The translations under genes and the position numbers were made by a program. Under the pieces are notes generated by a model. It had not been told where the DNA came from. It did no database searches and saw nothing but the letters and a program-made list of their open reading frames with translations. Of a DNA stretch of 53,473 bases, positions 17,871 through 27,112 are shown one piece after another. Source of the stretch: Aurantimonas coralicida (GTDB lineage: Bacteria; Pseudomonadota; Alphaproteobacteria; Rhizobiales; Rhizobiaceae). The stretch spans positions 1-53,473 of the forward strand of contig DRFF01000018.1 in the NCBI GenBank assembly GCA_011050685.1. The letters run 5' to 3'. The first letter of the stretch is position 1; each line of letters begins with the position of its first letter.

Positions 17871-18977
17871 ATGTGCCAGGGCACCCTTTTCACGCACACC
17901 CGCGATGACCGCTTCGATCATGGCGCGTTGGGTTCCTGTGCCGCGGATGTCCGCCGTCCGCGTTTCGGCCCGCGACAGCGCGTGGTCGATCCCGCGTTTC
18001 ATCAGCACGGCGGCGTCGACGGCCGCCGGGATGGCGCGGCGACGGCCGAGCCAGTCAAAGAGCATCCGCGTCGATTCGATCATGGCGAAGGGATTGGCGA
18101 TGCCCTTTCCGGCGATGTCCGGCGCCGAACCATGTGTGGCCTGCGCCATCGCAATCGCGCCACGGCCAATGCACAGGCCGGGCGCCATGCCGAGCCCGCC
18201 GACGAGGCCCGCCGCCTCGTCGGTCAGGATGTCGCCGAACATGTTGGTCGTCACTACGACGTCGAAGCTCTGCGGGTCGCGGATCAGGCGCATCGCCATC
18301 GTGTCGACGATCACTTCGTCGACGGTGACGTCGGGAAAGTCCGCCGCCACCTCGTAGCAACTGTCCACGAACATGCCGCAGCCGAGCTTGAAGACGGTGT
18401 TCTTATGGACGAGGGTCAGGCGCTTTAAGCGCGAGCGCGCGATCTCGAAGGCCGCGCGCGCCACCTTGCGGCTCCCCTCACTGGTGATCACCCGGACCGA
18501 GATCGTCACGTCGTGTGTCGGGCGGAATTCTCCCGATCCCATGACGACGTTGCGGTCGGGCTGGAAGCCCTCGTTGTTTTCGCGCACGATGACGAGGTCG
18601 ATGTCGTCATGCAGGCAGCCGATGCCCGGAAAGGAACGGGTCGGACGCACGTTCGCGAACAGGTCGAAATGCTTGCGCAGGATCGGATGCGGATTGATCG
18701 CCTCCGCGACCTTGGGATAGTCGCGATGGCCGATCGGCCCGAGAATCCAGCCATCGAGCGCGCCGAGCGTCTCCAGCGTCCCCTCCGGCATGGTGTGGCC
18801 AAGCGTGTCGAGGGCGCGACGGCCGATCGGAACTTCGGTCCACTCGATTGCCAATCCGGCCGTGTCGGCGGCGGCCCTGGCAATCTCGACCGCGGCCGGC
18901 ACAATCTCGTGGCCGATGTCGTCGCCTTCCAGGATGCCGATCCTGAGCGGGTCTTTCCGGGACGAGGCGGGCGTCAT
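17868..18977 (-). CDS. Isocitrate/isopropylmalate-type dehydrogenase, paralogue 1
   Basis: A 369-residue beta-decarboxylating dehydrogenase family member, acting on 2-hydroxy acids such as isocitrate, isopropylmalate, malate or tartrate with NAD(P) and a divalent metal. Family runs are LEGDDIGHEIV, the substrate-loop Arg residues in LFANVRPTRSF, VRENNEGF, LVHKNTVFK (catalytic Lys), VVTTNMFGDILTDEAAGL (metal-binding Asp) and HGSAPDIAGKGIANP. The substrate-specifying stretch (KHFDLFANVRP) is not that of textbook LeuB or Icd. It overlaps the MmgE/PrpD gene by ATGA, so the two are translationally coupled and probably catalyse linked steps on one organic acid. A paralogue lies at 47964-49058. Confidence 0.9.
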   Translation of the reverse strand: MTPASSRKDPLRIGILEGDDIGHEIVPAAVEIARAAADTAGLAIEWTEVPIGRRALDTLGHTMPEGTLETLGALDGWILGPIGHRDYPKVAEAINPHPILRKHFDLFANVRPTRSFPGIGCLHDDIDLVIVRENNEGFQPDRNVVMGSGEFRPTHDVTISVRVITSEGSRKVARAAFEIARSRLKRLTLVHKNTVFKLGCGMFVDSCYEVAADFPDVTVDEVIVDTMAMRLIRDPQSFDVVVTTNMFGDILTDEAAGLVGGLGMAPGLCIGRGAIAMAQATHGSAPDIAGKGIANPFAMIESTRMLFDWLGRRRAIPAAVDAAVLMKRGIDHALSRAETRTADIRGTGTQRAMIEAVIAGVREKGALAH

Positions 18978-20341
18978 TCGGCGGCCGTGGAAATCCGCTG
19001 GGCGGCCGCTTCCTCCGCCAAGTCCGCCGCTTCGTTCAGACTTTCGATCGCCCAGGACATGTCGAGGAGACGGCGCGACTGCTCGGCGCCGACGACCGGC
19101 TCGGACTGGTTGAGGAATTTCACATTGAGCTGGTCGTCGGTGAGCGGACGTTCGCGGCTGCCGATCGCGCGCTCGATCCGCTTGTGCAGCTTCGAGCCGT
19201 CATCGAACACGATGTCGATGTCGACCGAGGCTTCATGGCAGGCGGGGTCGGCGGTCGCGCTGACCCGGTCGCGGAGCGCGACGATGTCCGGCCGGCCAAC
19301 CATGTCGTCGGTAAAGGCGGTGGGCGATCCATCCCCTTCAAGCAGCGCGCTCGCGGCCGCGTGATAGACGCTGAATTTGCCTTCCAGGCCGGTGCGCGGC
19401 GCGGTCTTGCCGGTTAGTTCGAGAACCAGCGGATGCGTCGTCAGGTGTACGGACTGAATGTCCTTGACCTTATCGCCGATCTCGCTTCGGATCTGCTGGC
19501 AACCGTCGATGGTCGGATGGATGACGATTCCGCAAGCGAAGGGCTTGTAGCTGTTCAGCGCGGCTTCCCATCGCGTGCCGAGGTCGTCGAGAATTTCGCC
19601 ATAGTCCTGCTTGGTCGACAAGACGTTGGCGAAACCGCGCGGCGCCTCGATGCCCTGCAGCGAACTGTCGAACCCGGCCTCGGCCAGAAGGGCCGACATG
19701 GCCCCGTTCTGGGCAGCGCGGCCGGGATGGAAGCTTTTCGTCATGGTGCCGAACATCTCGCGCAGGCCAGAGGACTGGGTGGCTGCCAGGCCAAGCGCCC
19801 ACTGCATCTGGGTCTTGTTCAGACCGATGGCGTGTCCGACCGCGGCTGCCGCGCCGAAAACCCCGGTCGTGCCGGTGATGTGCCAGCCGCGGTCGTAATG
19901 CTCGGGATAGACACAATTGCCGATCCGGCATTCGACCTCGATCCCGACCAGCATCGACGTCATCAAGGCGCGCCCGCTCATCGGCCGGGCTTCGCTCAAG
20001 GCCAAGAGGGCCGACGCCACCGGTCCGGCCGGATGGATGATCGTCTTCAGATGGGTGTCGTCGTAATCGAGAACATGCGACGAGATGCCGTTGACGAGCG
20101 CAGCATGCAGGACGTCCAGCTGTTCGCCACGTCCCAGGATCGTCGCCATGCGCGGACCGGAAAAGGGATCCACGGCCCTGATGGCGGCGTCCACAGTCGG
20201 ATGGGTTGCTCCGCCGACGGCGCAGCCGACCCAATTGACGAAAGTGCGCACGCCTTCACGGCGGACCTCCGGGGAAATGTCATCGTCTTTGACGGCGACT
20301 ATCCATTCGGCGAGGGGGGCGGTGACGTGAGGAACAGGCAT
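18974..20341 (-). CDS. MmgE/PrpD family protein
   Basis: A 455-residue member of the MmgE/PrpD family, which includes 2-methylcitrate dehydratase and cis-aconitate decarboxylase. Typical runs are FVNWVGCAVGG near the N-terminus, HVLDYDDTHLKTIIHPAGPV (the conserved DYDDT/HP active-site region) and KPFACGIVIHPTIDG. The start is ATG 20341 with GGAG upstream; longer in-frame starts lie in the promoter region. As first gene of the module with the IPMDH-like dehydrogenase and the GntR regulator, it probably dehydrates or isomerises the substrate of that dehydrogenase. Which acid is unknown. Confidence 0.92.
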   Translation of the reverse strand: MPVPHVTAPLAEWIVAVKDDDISPEVRREGVRTFVNWVGCAVGGATHPTVDAAIRAVDPFSGPRMATILGRGEQLDVLHAALVNGISSHVLDYDDTHLKTIIHPAGPVASALLALSEARPMSGRALMTSMLVGIEVECRIGNCVYPEHYDRGWHITGTTGVFGAAAAVGHAIGLNKTQMQWALGLAATQSSGLREMFGTMTKSFHPGRAAQNGAMSALLAEAGFDSSLQGIEAPRGFANVLSTKQDYGEILDDLGTRWEAALNSYKPFACGIVIHPTIDGCQQIRSEIGDKVKDIQSVHLTTHPLVLELTGKTAPRTGLEGKFSVYHAAASALLEGDGSPTAFTDDMVGRPDIVALRDRVSATADPACHEASVDIDIVFDDGSKLHKRIERAIGSRERPLTDDQLNVKFLNQSEPVVGAEQSRRLLDMSWAIESLNEAADLAEEAAAQRISTAAE

Positions 20342-20500
20342 GAGAACTCCAGAAATCAGGCTGCGGTCGATCCTTGGCGCCCATGCGGTAGGGACGACGT
20401 CGGGTTCCAATCGCGACACTGGCGAGCCTGGCAACGGGTGTGGTCAGGTGCTGGAACTGCCGCGACAGGCGTTCGTCGCTATAGAATGGCGATGGAAAAA

Positions 20501-20519
20501 ATTGTCAACAGATGGCAAT
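20501..20519. promoter_or_regulatory. Inverted repeat in the MmgE/PrpD promoter
   Basis: ATTGTCA (20501-20507), 5 bases, TGGCAAT (20513-20519): 7-bp arms with one mismatch, about 160 bp upstream of the MmgE start. It resembles the sequence upstream of the GntR gene at 17708-17727 and is a candidate site for that regulator. Confidence 0.4.
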
Positions 20520-20561
20520 TTCGCGCGGCAGAATGGGCGGCAAGCGCGACCGTTTCCTGGC

Positions 20562-22154
20562 TCAGGCGCTGTCCGGGTTCCGGGCCAGGCGAAACGCCCT
20601 GCGTTCATCGGCGTCAAGTTGCGCGATCAGCCCGGTCTCCCAATCCAGATAGCGGCGGGAGGATTCCAGATTGCCGTCGTGCCGGTCGTGGACGAAATCC
20701 AGGAAGTCGATCGCATCGGCATCGCTCGGGTCGTCGGGCGATGCGATTTGATGGCCGCCTTGGTCGACGAGTGCCACGTGTCCTCCCTCGACGACGGCGA
20801 CGTCTTCAACTCCCATGCCGCGCAGATCGCGCGCCACGCCCCTGACGGTGTCGTCGTCCTCCGCGACCAGCAAGATCGGCTTCGATCCAGCCGCCGATAC
20901 CACCCGATCGAGCCGCGCCCGCGTCGCCCAGACGGCGCCTTCGACATGATTGCGGCGAAAGCTGCGCGACGATCTGAGATCGAAAAGACGGGCTTCGTTC
21001 GCCCGCAGCTTTTCGAGCGCTGCGGCCGCCGCGATCCGCGATAGGTCGCCCGATGCGGCCGCGAGCGGATCGTCCGGAGCAGGCAGTGCCAGCAGGTCTC
21101 CGTCGAGGAGAGCGATGAAGGGCTCGAAGCCGAGTTGCCGCAGCCAGAAGGCTGCCAGTCCGGCGCGGATTCCGATATCGTCGCACAGGACGATGCGCGC
21201 ATGCCGCACGCCGACATATTGGTCGGTGGCCTGCACGATATGGCCGCTGGGAGCAGGGCGTGCGCATCGAAGGGGGTCGGCGGCCGCCTCGAACCCGGAG
21301 CGGACGTCGAAGACGAAGGTCGTGCGCGAGGCGTCGCCCAGGAAGGCCCGCACGGTGGCGGCGGAGGCGATCGGAATCTCCCATCGCTCGGCGAAGGCCG
21401 CGGCGCGCTTGCGCGCGGCGGCGCGAGCCGCGTCGTCGAGCGGCGGTAAGTGGCCGGCCTCGACGCCGCGTTCCAGATCAAGCCCGGCCAGGGCCCATCC
21501 CTGTGTGCCGTTCCGCATGGCGAAGACCGGCGCCGGACAGCCCATCAACTCGAGACCGATGGCCCCGATAATCCCGCGCGTTCGCCCGGCACAGCCGACG
21601 ATCACATTCCGGTCGTGCGTTCCGGCGAGGGCATCGACGCGATAGGCGAGTTCGCCATTCGGCATGCAGACGGCGCCGGGGACATGCATCTTGGCGTATT
21701 CGGCGGGCGGGCGGCCATCGAACAGTGTCGCCTGTCCCGCCGCCTGCCACTTTTGGAGCGTGAGGGCGTCCACCTGTTGCGGCTGCCATTCGTGCTCGGC
21801 CAATTCGCCGAGCGTCTTGGACGGAACGTTGACGCCCTTGAAGAGCGTGTATCCGGCCGCCTGCCAGCCGGGCGCGCCGCCCGCGACGATCGCCAGATCG
21901 TGAAAACCGAGCGCCGAGAGATGGCCGGCCGCGCGATCCGAGACACCGTCACCGGCATCGATCAGCAGCACCGGAACGTCGCGGTTGGAGATCAGCGACG
22001 CGGCCAGCGTTTCGAGGCGGCTATAGGGGCAGGGGACCGCGAAGAGCGGATGCCCCTCGCCGAATTGGCCGGCCTCCCGCACGTCGAGAAAGGCGATTTC
22101 GCCCTCCACGTGAAGGAGCGTCTTTGCGTCGACGGGATCGATGGTCCGGATCAT
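20562..22154 (-). CDS. Four-domain rhodanese-like protein
   Basis: A 530-residue protein made of about four rhodanese repeats (near residues 5-105, 125-235, 260-360 and 380-480). Repeat 2 has a canonical active loop, VGCAGRTRG, with the nucleophilic Cys. Repeat 3 has a Cys in a different loop (VLCDDIGIRAG). Repeats 1 and 4 have no Cys in the corresponding loops (LLIDAGDGVS, LLVAEDDDTVRG). Such proteins move sulfane sulfur or act as scaffolds. The gene lies 23 bp downstream of the aldo/keto reductase, so it looks like the last gene of the LacI-type operon, which is odd for sugar metabolism. The ATG at 22154 has GGAG upstream. Confidence 0.87.
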   Translation of the reverse strand: MIRTIDPVDAKTLLHVEGEIAFLDVREAGQFGEGHPLFAVPCPYSRLETLAASLISNRDVPVLLIDAGDGVSDRAAGHLSALGFHDLAIVAGGAPGWQAAGYTLFKGVNVPSKTLGELAEHEWQPQQVDALTLQKWQAAGQATLFDGRPPAEYAKMHVPGAVCMPNGELAYRVDALAGTHDRNVIVGCAGRTRGIIGAIGLELMGCPAPVFAMRNGTQGWALAGLDLERGVEAGHLPPLDDAARAAARKRAAAFAERWEIPIASAATVRAFLGDASRTTFVFDVRSGFEAAADPLRCARPAPSGHIVQATDQYVGVRHARIVLCDDIGIRAGLAAFWLRQLGFEPFIALLDGDLLALPAPDDPLAAASGDLSRIAAAAALEKLRANEARLFDLRSSRSFRRNHVEGAVWATRARLDRVVSAAGSKPILLVAEDDDTVRGVARDLRGMGVEDVAVVEGGHVALVDQGGHQIASPDDPSDADAIDFLDFVHDRHDGNLESSRRYLDWETGLIAQLDADERRAFRLARNPDSA

Positions 22155-22177
22155 TCCCGATGCGTCTCCGCTGCGCC

Positions 22178-23197
22178 TCATGCGGAGGGAACCGGTGCAT
22201 CTTGCCGCAAGAGGCCCTCGGATCGCAGGTCGGACCAAAGCCCGGCGGGAATCGGCCGGCGCATGAGCTCGAGGTTGCAGTCGAGATGTGCGCAAGCGGC
22301 AACGCCCGGAATCACGGCGGTAACGCTCGGATGGGTCAGCGGAAACTGCAGCGCCGCGGCCGCCAGCGGCACGTCATGAGCGTTGCAGACGGTTTCGATC
22401 AGGCGCGTCCGTTCGAGGATTTCGGGCGGGGCTGGCTCGTAGTCGTAGGTGGCGCCGGCTTTCGGCCCGGTTGCCAGGATGCCCGAGTTGAACGGACCGC
22501 CGATGACGATCGAGACGTCCTCGCGCTGGCACCGCGGCAGAAACGTATCGAGCGCCGTCTGTTCCAAGAGCGTGTAGCGCCCGGCGAGCAGGAAAACGTC
22601 CCAGCTTCCGTGGTCCATCGCCTCCTCGCAGACCTGCCATTCGTTGACGCCGAGCCCGATCGCCTTGATGTCGCCATTGCGCCGCAGCTCGTCGAGCGCG
22701 CGGTAACCGCCCTCCATCGCTTCGCGGAACAGCGCCGGATGCGCCTCGGCGCCATGGGTCATCGCGCCGATGTCGTGCAAATAGAGGATGTCGACCCGGT
22801 CGATCCCCAGCCTTTGCAGACTGTCCTCGTGCGAGCGCATGACGCCGTCGTAGGAATAGTCGTAATCGGAGCGGAACGGAGCGGCGTCGATGAACTTCTC
22901 GCGGTCCGGATTGGGGCCATGGTCCGGCCGGATCAGCCGCCCGACCTTGGTCGAGACCACCGCGTCCTTCCACGGCAGCGAACGGAATGCGTCGCCGAAG
23001 CGCCGCTCCGAGAGGCCGAAGCCGTAATAGGGCGCGGTGTCGAAATAGCGCAGGCCCGCGTTCCATGCCGAGCGGATCAGCGCATGGGCCTCGTCCTCGG
23101 CCACCGGGGCGTAGAGATTTCCCAGCGGCGCCCCGCCGAAGCCGAATTCGGTGACCCGGACGCCGGTGCGTCCGATCTCGCGACGTGGAAATTGCAA
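22178..23197 (-). CDS. Aldo/keto reductase, L-fucose / D-threo-aldose 1-dehydrogenase type
   Basis: A 339-residue aldo/keto reductase. The catalytic tetrad is visible: Asp in FDTAPYYGFGLSE, Tyr in the same run, Lys in VSTKVGRL and His in ILYLHDIG. The N-terminus FPRREIGRTGVRVTEFGFGGAPLGNLY and the motif spacing match the D-threo-aldose (L-fucose) 1-dehydrogenase / pyridoxal 4-dehydrogenase group, which oxidises L-fucose or L-galactose to the lactone with NAD(P). I place the start at TTG 23197 because AGGAGG lies 8 bases before it. Context supports a sugar dehydrogenase: ABC sugar uptake genes and a LacI regulator upstream, and FucU and lactonases on the divergent arm. Confidence 0.88.
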   Translation of the reverse strand: MQFPRREIGRTGVRVTEFGFGGAPLGNLYAPVAEDEAHALIRSAWNAGLRYFDTAPYYGFGLSERRFGDAFRSLPWKDAVVSTKVGRLIRPDHGPNPDREKFIDAAPFRSDYDYSYDGVMRSHEDSLQRLGIDRVDILYLHDIGAMTHGAEAHPALFREAMEGGYRALDELRRNGDIKAIGLGVNEWQVCEEAMDHGSWDVFLLAGRYTLLEQTALDTFLPRCQREDVSIVIGGPFNSGILATGPKAGATYDYEPAPPEILERTRLIETVCNAHDVPLAAAALQFPLTHPSVTAVIPGVAACAHLDCNLELMRRPIPAGLWSDLRSEGLLRQDAPVPSA

Positions 23198-23232
23198 GGT
23201 TTCATCCTCCTGATGGGGTGGGGCGCGCGCGC

Positions 23233-24324
23233 TCACTGCGCGGGATTGTCATTTTGGCGCGGGGAGGCAGGCCGCCGCCCCGTTGATCCGCGTTGGACGA
23301 GTTCTGACTTCAAGCGAATCTCCAGCGGACGCCTGGCGGGATCCTCGATGAACCCCAGCATCATATCGGTGGCCGTGTCGATCATCTCGCCGATCGGCTG
23401 ACGGATCGTTGTCAGTTCGTAAGCTGCGTTGACGGTCACCGGGATGTCGTCAAATCCGACCACGGCGAGGTCGTTCGGCACGTCGAGGCCGAACTCGCGG
23501 CGCGCCACGTCCATGGCGGCCATCGCCATCAGGTCGTTCGCGGCATAGATCGCGTCGGGCCTTTCCGCGGCCGACAACAGCGTCCGCGCGGCGACCAGCC
23601 CGTCCGCATAGTTGAAATTGCCGATCGCGACGGCTGCGAGCTGCGCGCCGCGCACGGCGAGGCGATCTTCGAAGCCGCGCCGGCGCTCGCGGCTCGTCGT
23701 GGCGGCGGGAAGTCCGGCAACATAGGCAAGGCGGGTGTAGCCGGAATCGAGCAGCAGATCGGCGACGTGCGCGGACATCTCGACATTGTCGACGCTCACG
23801 GCGCCGACGGGCACTTCGTTGCCATGGTCGGAAATCCCCTCCATGTCGGAATTGAACACCACGATCAGTGGAATGCCGAGTTTGGTATATTTTGCCGCCG
23901 CGCTGGGCGAAAGGTCGTTGCTGAGAAAGAAGCATCCGTCTACCCGGTATTCGATCATCGACGGCAGGGCGACCTTCAGATCGTTTTCCGCGTCGCCCGA
24001 ATAGATCAGCGACTTGAGGCCTTCCTGTTGCAACCGTCGGGAAAGGCGTTCGAGCGCCACGGCGATGAACGGATTGTCCAGACGCCCCGCGACGATGCCG
24101 ATGATGCCGGAGCGCCGACGAACCATGCCGCGCACCAGCGCATTGCGATGGTAGCCGAGTTCCTTGGCGGCGCGCAGCACCTTGCGCCGGGTTTCGGCCG
24201 ACACGCTGGCACCTTCGGTCAAGGAGCGCGACACCGCCGATCTCGAGACGCCGGCACGCCGGGCGACATCGAGAGCGGTCACGCGGCGGCGGGGAGGGCC
24301 CGGGGAGTAAATGTTGCCGCTCAT
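23233..24324 (-). CDS. LacI family transcriptional regulator
   Basis: A 363-residue LacI/GalR regulator. The N-terminal helix-turn-helix is VTALDVARRAGVSRSAVSRSLTEG, followed by the hinge helix (RRKVLRAAKELGYHRN) and a periplasmic-binding-protein-like sugar domain (IIGIVAGRLDNPFIAV and VVGFDDIPVTV). The start ATG 24324 overlaps the ATPase stop as ATGA; the frame extends far up inside the ATPase gene but is not coding there. Embedded in the sugar operon, it probably regulates both arms through the palindrome at 27219-27232. Effector is likely the imported sugar or a derivative. Confidence 0.93.
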   Translation of the reverse strand: MSGNIYSPGPPRRRVTALDVARRAGVSRSAVSRSLTEGASVSAETRRKVLRAAKELGYHRNALVRGMVRRRSGIIGIVAGRLDNPFIAVALERLSRRLQQEGLKSLIYSGDAENDLKVALPSMIEYRVDGCFFLSNDLSPSAAAKYTKLGIPLIVVFNSDMEGISDHGNEVPVGAVSVDNVEMSAHVADLLLDSGYTRLAYVAGLPAATTSRERRRGFEDRLAVRGAQLAAVAIGNFNYADGLVAARTLLSAAERPDAIYAANDLMAMAAMDVARREFGLDVPNDLAVVGFDDIPVTVNAAYELTTIRQPIGEMIDTATDMMLGFIEDPARRPLEIRLKSELVQRGSTGRRPASPRQNDNPAQ

Positions 24325-25067
24325 GCCGTCTCGATCGCACCCGTGATCAGTGCGGTCGCCTCTTCGGGGGAGCTTTCGGCGATGGGCTTGTCGGCGACCT
24401 TGCGGCCGCGCCGCAACACGACGAGGCGTTCGGCCACGGCGAAGACATCGGGCATGCGGTGGCTGATCAGCACCACGGTCACGCCGCTGTCCCTGAGGCG
24501 TTTGATCAGGTCGAGCACCTGCTCGACCTGCCGCACGCTGATCGCGGCGGTGGGCTCGTCCATCAGGACGATCGGGGAATCCGAGAGCCGTGTCCGGGCG
24601 ATGGCCACCGCCTGGCGCTGGCCGCCGGACATCATGCGCACCTTGTCGGCCGGGCGGGTCTCCGACTGCAATTCGGCGAAGATCTCGGCCGAACGCCGGG
24701 CCATGGCGCGATAATCGAGGATCGTGAACGGTCCGATACGCCGCTTGAGTTCGCGGCCGAGAAACACGTTGTCGGCCGCCGTCAGATTGTCGCAAAGGGC
24801 GAGATCCTGATGGACCACCTCGATGCCCCGGTCGCGGGCAGCGGCGCTGTCGGCGAACCGCACGGTCTCGCCATTCATCCGGATTTCGCCTTCCGAGGGC
24901 TGGAAGTTGCCCGCGATGATCCGCACCAGCGTCGACTTGCCGGCACCATTGTCCCCCATCAGCCCCACGACCTCGCCCCGGCCCAGCGACAGATCGACAT
25001 TCTCCAGCGCATGGATCGCGCCGAACCGCTTGGACACGTTCGCGAGCTCGAAGAGGGGCGCGTTCAC
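24321..25067 (-). CDS. Sugar ABC transporter ATP-binding protein (single domain)
   Basis: A 248-residue ABC ATPase with a single nucleotide-binding domain. Walker A is [11 protein letters not shown], the signature is MMSGGQRQAVAIAR, Walker B is PIVLMDEPTAAI and the H-loop is LISHRMPDV. Single-domain ATPases of this kind (FrcA-type) serve CUT2 importers as homodimers, unlike the double ATPase of the plus-strand operon here. It starts at GTG, overlapping the permease stop (GTGA), and overlaps the LacI gene by ATGA, so translation of the three is coupled. Confidence 0.95.
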   Translation of the reverse strand: MNAPLFELANVSKRFGAIHALENVDLSLGRGEVVGLMGDNGAGKSTLVRIIAGNFQPSEGEIRMNGETVRFADSAAARDRGIEVVHQDLALCDNLTAADNVFLGRELKRRIGPFTILDYRAMARRSAEIFAELQSETRPADKVRMMSGGQRQAVAIARTRLSDSPIVLMDEPTAAISVRQVEQVLDLIKRLRDSGVTVVLISHRMPDVFAVAERLVVLRRGRKVADKPIAESSPEEATALITGAIETA

Positions 25068-26095
25068 TGGGCCAGCCTCCGGCCGGCGGCGTACTGGTCG
25101 AGCGCCACGGCGGCGACGAGGATGACGCCGATGACGATCTGCTGGATGAAGGACGAGACGTTGAGCAGCACCAGCCCGTTGGTCAGGACGCCGATCAACA
25201 GTGCGCCGACGACCGTGCCGAAAATGCCGCCGACGCCGCCGAACAGGCTGGTGCCGCCAATCACGACGGCGGCGATGACGGTGAGTTCGAGGCCGAGACC
25301 GGCGACGGCTTCGGCGGAGTTGAGGCGCGCCGAGAGCAGGAAGGCCGCAAGGGCGCAGAAGAACCCGCTGATGACATAGACCGACAGGACGATCCGCTTG
25401 GTCGGAACGCCGTTGAGCGCAGCCGCGCGGGCATTACCGCCGGTGGCGTAAACATGTTTGCCGAAGGCGGTGTAGCGCAGCACCAGATGCGCCAGGACCG
25501 CGGCGGTCAGGAAGATGATCACCGGGATGGGAACCATGCCGATGCGCCCCTGTCCCCACCAGGTGAACGCCGGTGAAAAGCCGGAGATCGGCCCGCCGCC
25601 GGAAAACAGCAGAGCGGCGCCGCGAAAGGCGGTGAGCCCGCCGAGGGTGACGACGAAGGGTGGCACCTTGAGCCGCGTTATGACCAGCCCCTGGAGCGCG
25701 CCACCGGCGATCCCGACCGCCAGCGCTGCGGCGACCGCGAGGATCAACGGGTTGCCCGCCGCGTCGGTGGCGGGGACAGCGAACCGGTCTTCAAGGCCAC
25801 CCTTCGACACGTAGGCGCCGACGAGGCCGGCCAGGGCCATGAGCGAGCCCACCGACAGGTCGATCCCCGCGGTGAGAATGACGAAGGTCATGCCGACAGC
25901 GATGAGGCCGGAGATTGAAACCTGCCGGAGCACGTTGAAGATGTTCAGCGGATGCAGGAAACGCGGCTCGAGGATCGCGAAAACAGCGATCAGCAGCAGA
26001 AGGAACAGGGGCGCGGCATAGGTGGCGATGAATTCGACTGCATCGAACCGAGGCTCCGGCGGTTTCGAGACCGCAGGCGAAGTCGCGTTGCTCAT
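25064..26095 (-). CDS. Sugar ABC transporter permease (CUT2)
   Basis: A 343-residue RbsC/FrcB-type permease with about 8-10 hydrophobic segments. The family signature is GMTFVILTAGIDLSVGSLMALAG near residue 75, and [28 protein letters not shown] lies near the C-terminus. Two starts are possible, GTG 26101 and ATG 26095; I prefer the ATG. The gene is separated from the upstream binding-protein gene by a GC-rich hairpin (26121-26142), which would favour higher yield of the binding protein. Confidence 0.94.
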   Translation of the reverse strand: MSNATSPAVSKPPEPRFDAVEFIATYAAPLFLLLLIAVFAILEPRFLHPLNIFNVLRQVSISGLIAVGMTFVILTAGIDLSVGSLMALAGLVGAYVSKGGLEDRFAVPATDAAGNPLILAVAAALAVGIAGGALQGLVITRLKVPPFVVTLGGLTAFRGAALLFSGGGPISGFSPAFTWWGQGRIGMVPIPVIIFLTAAVLAHLVLRYTAFGKHVYATGGNARAAALNGVPTKRIVLSVYVISGFFCALAAFLLSARLNSAEAVAGLGLELTVIAAVVIGGTSLFGGVGGIFGTVVGALLIGVLTNGLVLLNVSSFIQQIVIGVILVAAVALDQYAAGRRLAQ

Positions 26096-26120
26096 GATCA
26101 CATCCCGGAAAGCGGCGTGG

Positions 26121-26142
26121 GGGCCGGGCAGGGACCCGGCCC
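26121..26142 (-). terminator. Intra-operon hairpin between binding protein and permease genes
   Basis: Perfect 8-bp arms GGGCCGGG (26121-26128) and CCCGGCCC (26135-26142) with a 6-base loop, just after the binding-protein stop. With no T-run it is more likely an mRNA stabiliser or partial attenuator than a full terminator. Confidence 0.5.
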
Positions 26143-26158
26143 TCTCGACCCATGAGGA

Positions 26159-27112
26159 CTACTGGATCTCGCCGAGGCGTTCGGCCTTGTCGAGATTGTC
26201 CTTGGTGATCGCGGTCGGCTGCAGCAGAATCAGGCTCTCCGGTTTCTTGTCGTCCCGAATATAGTCGACCATCGCCTGAAGCGCCGTGCTGCTCTGTCCG
26301 CCCGGAAACTGCTCTACCGTGGCGGCAAGGCCCCCGTCGCGGATCGAGGCCAGCGCTTCCGGCAGTGCGTCGAAGCCGAGGATCGGGACGCTCAAACCCC
26401 GTTCCTGGGTCACCTGAAGCGCCCCGAGCGCCATGTCGTCATTGGCCGCGACGATCGCATCCGGCGGGCTGTCGAGACCTGCGAGGATCGCCTCGGTGAC
26501 AGACGCGCCCTCTTCGCGCGCAAAATTGGCGGTTTGCTCGGCGACGAACTCATACTTGTCAGACACCGGGTCGAGCACGTTGTGCAGGCCCTTGTTGCGA
26601 TCGATCGCGGGACTCGATCCGGGCTGCCCCTGGAGGTTCACGATCCGGGCGCCGTCAGGAAATAGCTCCATGATCAGCTTGCCCTGGGCTTCGCCGCCGA
26701 TGACGTTGTCGGCGCCGACATGAGCCAGAATGCCCGGCACGCCCTCGACGCGGCGATCGATGGTAACCACCGGAATGCCGGCGTCGACCGCCTGCTGCAA
26801 TGCGGGGGCCATCGCAACCGCGTCGAGCGGGCTGATGATGATGCCGCCGACCCCGCGAATGATCGCCGCTTCCACGTCGCCGGTCTGCTTGGTGGTCTTG
26901 TTCTGCCCGTCGGTCGCGATCAGTTCGATGCCGCCGATCTCGGCGGCCTTCTTGGTGAGGGCGTCCTGCATATGCACGAAGAACGGAAATTCGAGCGCCG
27001 GCATCGACGAGGCGATCGTCACCTTTTCCTGCGCGTGCGCCGCCCCGAAGGCGCCTAGCAGCGACGCCGCGAAGGCGCCCGCCAGCAGCGATTTCGACCA
27101 AAACAGTTTCAT
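26159..27112 (-). CDS. Periplasmic sugar-binding protein (CUT2 ABC transporter)
   Basis: A 317-residue periplasmic binding protein of the ribose/galactose class (Peripla_BP_4). A signal peptide at residues 1-25 ends GAAHA/QEK. Lobe-one runs are TIASSMPALEFPFFVHMQDALTKKA and GVGGIIISPLDAVAM; the hinge-side runs VVTIDRRVEGV and AIVAANDDMALGALQ carry sugar-contact residues. The start is ATG 27112 behind GGGAGGACATC. It is the first gene of the minus-strand sugar operon. Ligand is unknown; the enzymes nearby suggest a 6-deoxyhexose or similar aldose. Confidence 0.93.
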   Translation of the reverse strand: MKLFWSKSLLAGAFAASLLGAFGAAHAQEKVTIASSMPALEFPFFVHMQDALTKKAAEIGGIELIATDGQNKTTKQTGDVEAAIIRGVGGIIISPLDAVAMAPALQQAVDAGIPVVTIDRRVEGVPGILAHVGADNVIGGEAQGKLIMELFPDGARIVNLQGQPGSSPAIDRNKGLHNVLDPVSDKYEFVAEQTANFAREEGASVTEAILAGLDSPPDAIVAANDDMALGALQVTQERGLSVPILGFDALPEALASIRDGGLAATVEQFPGGQSSTALQAMVDYIRDDKKPESLILLQPTAITKDNLDKAERLGEIQ

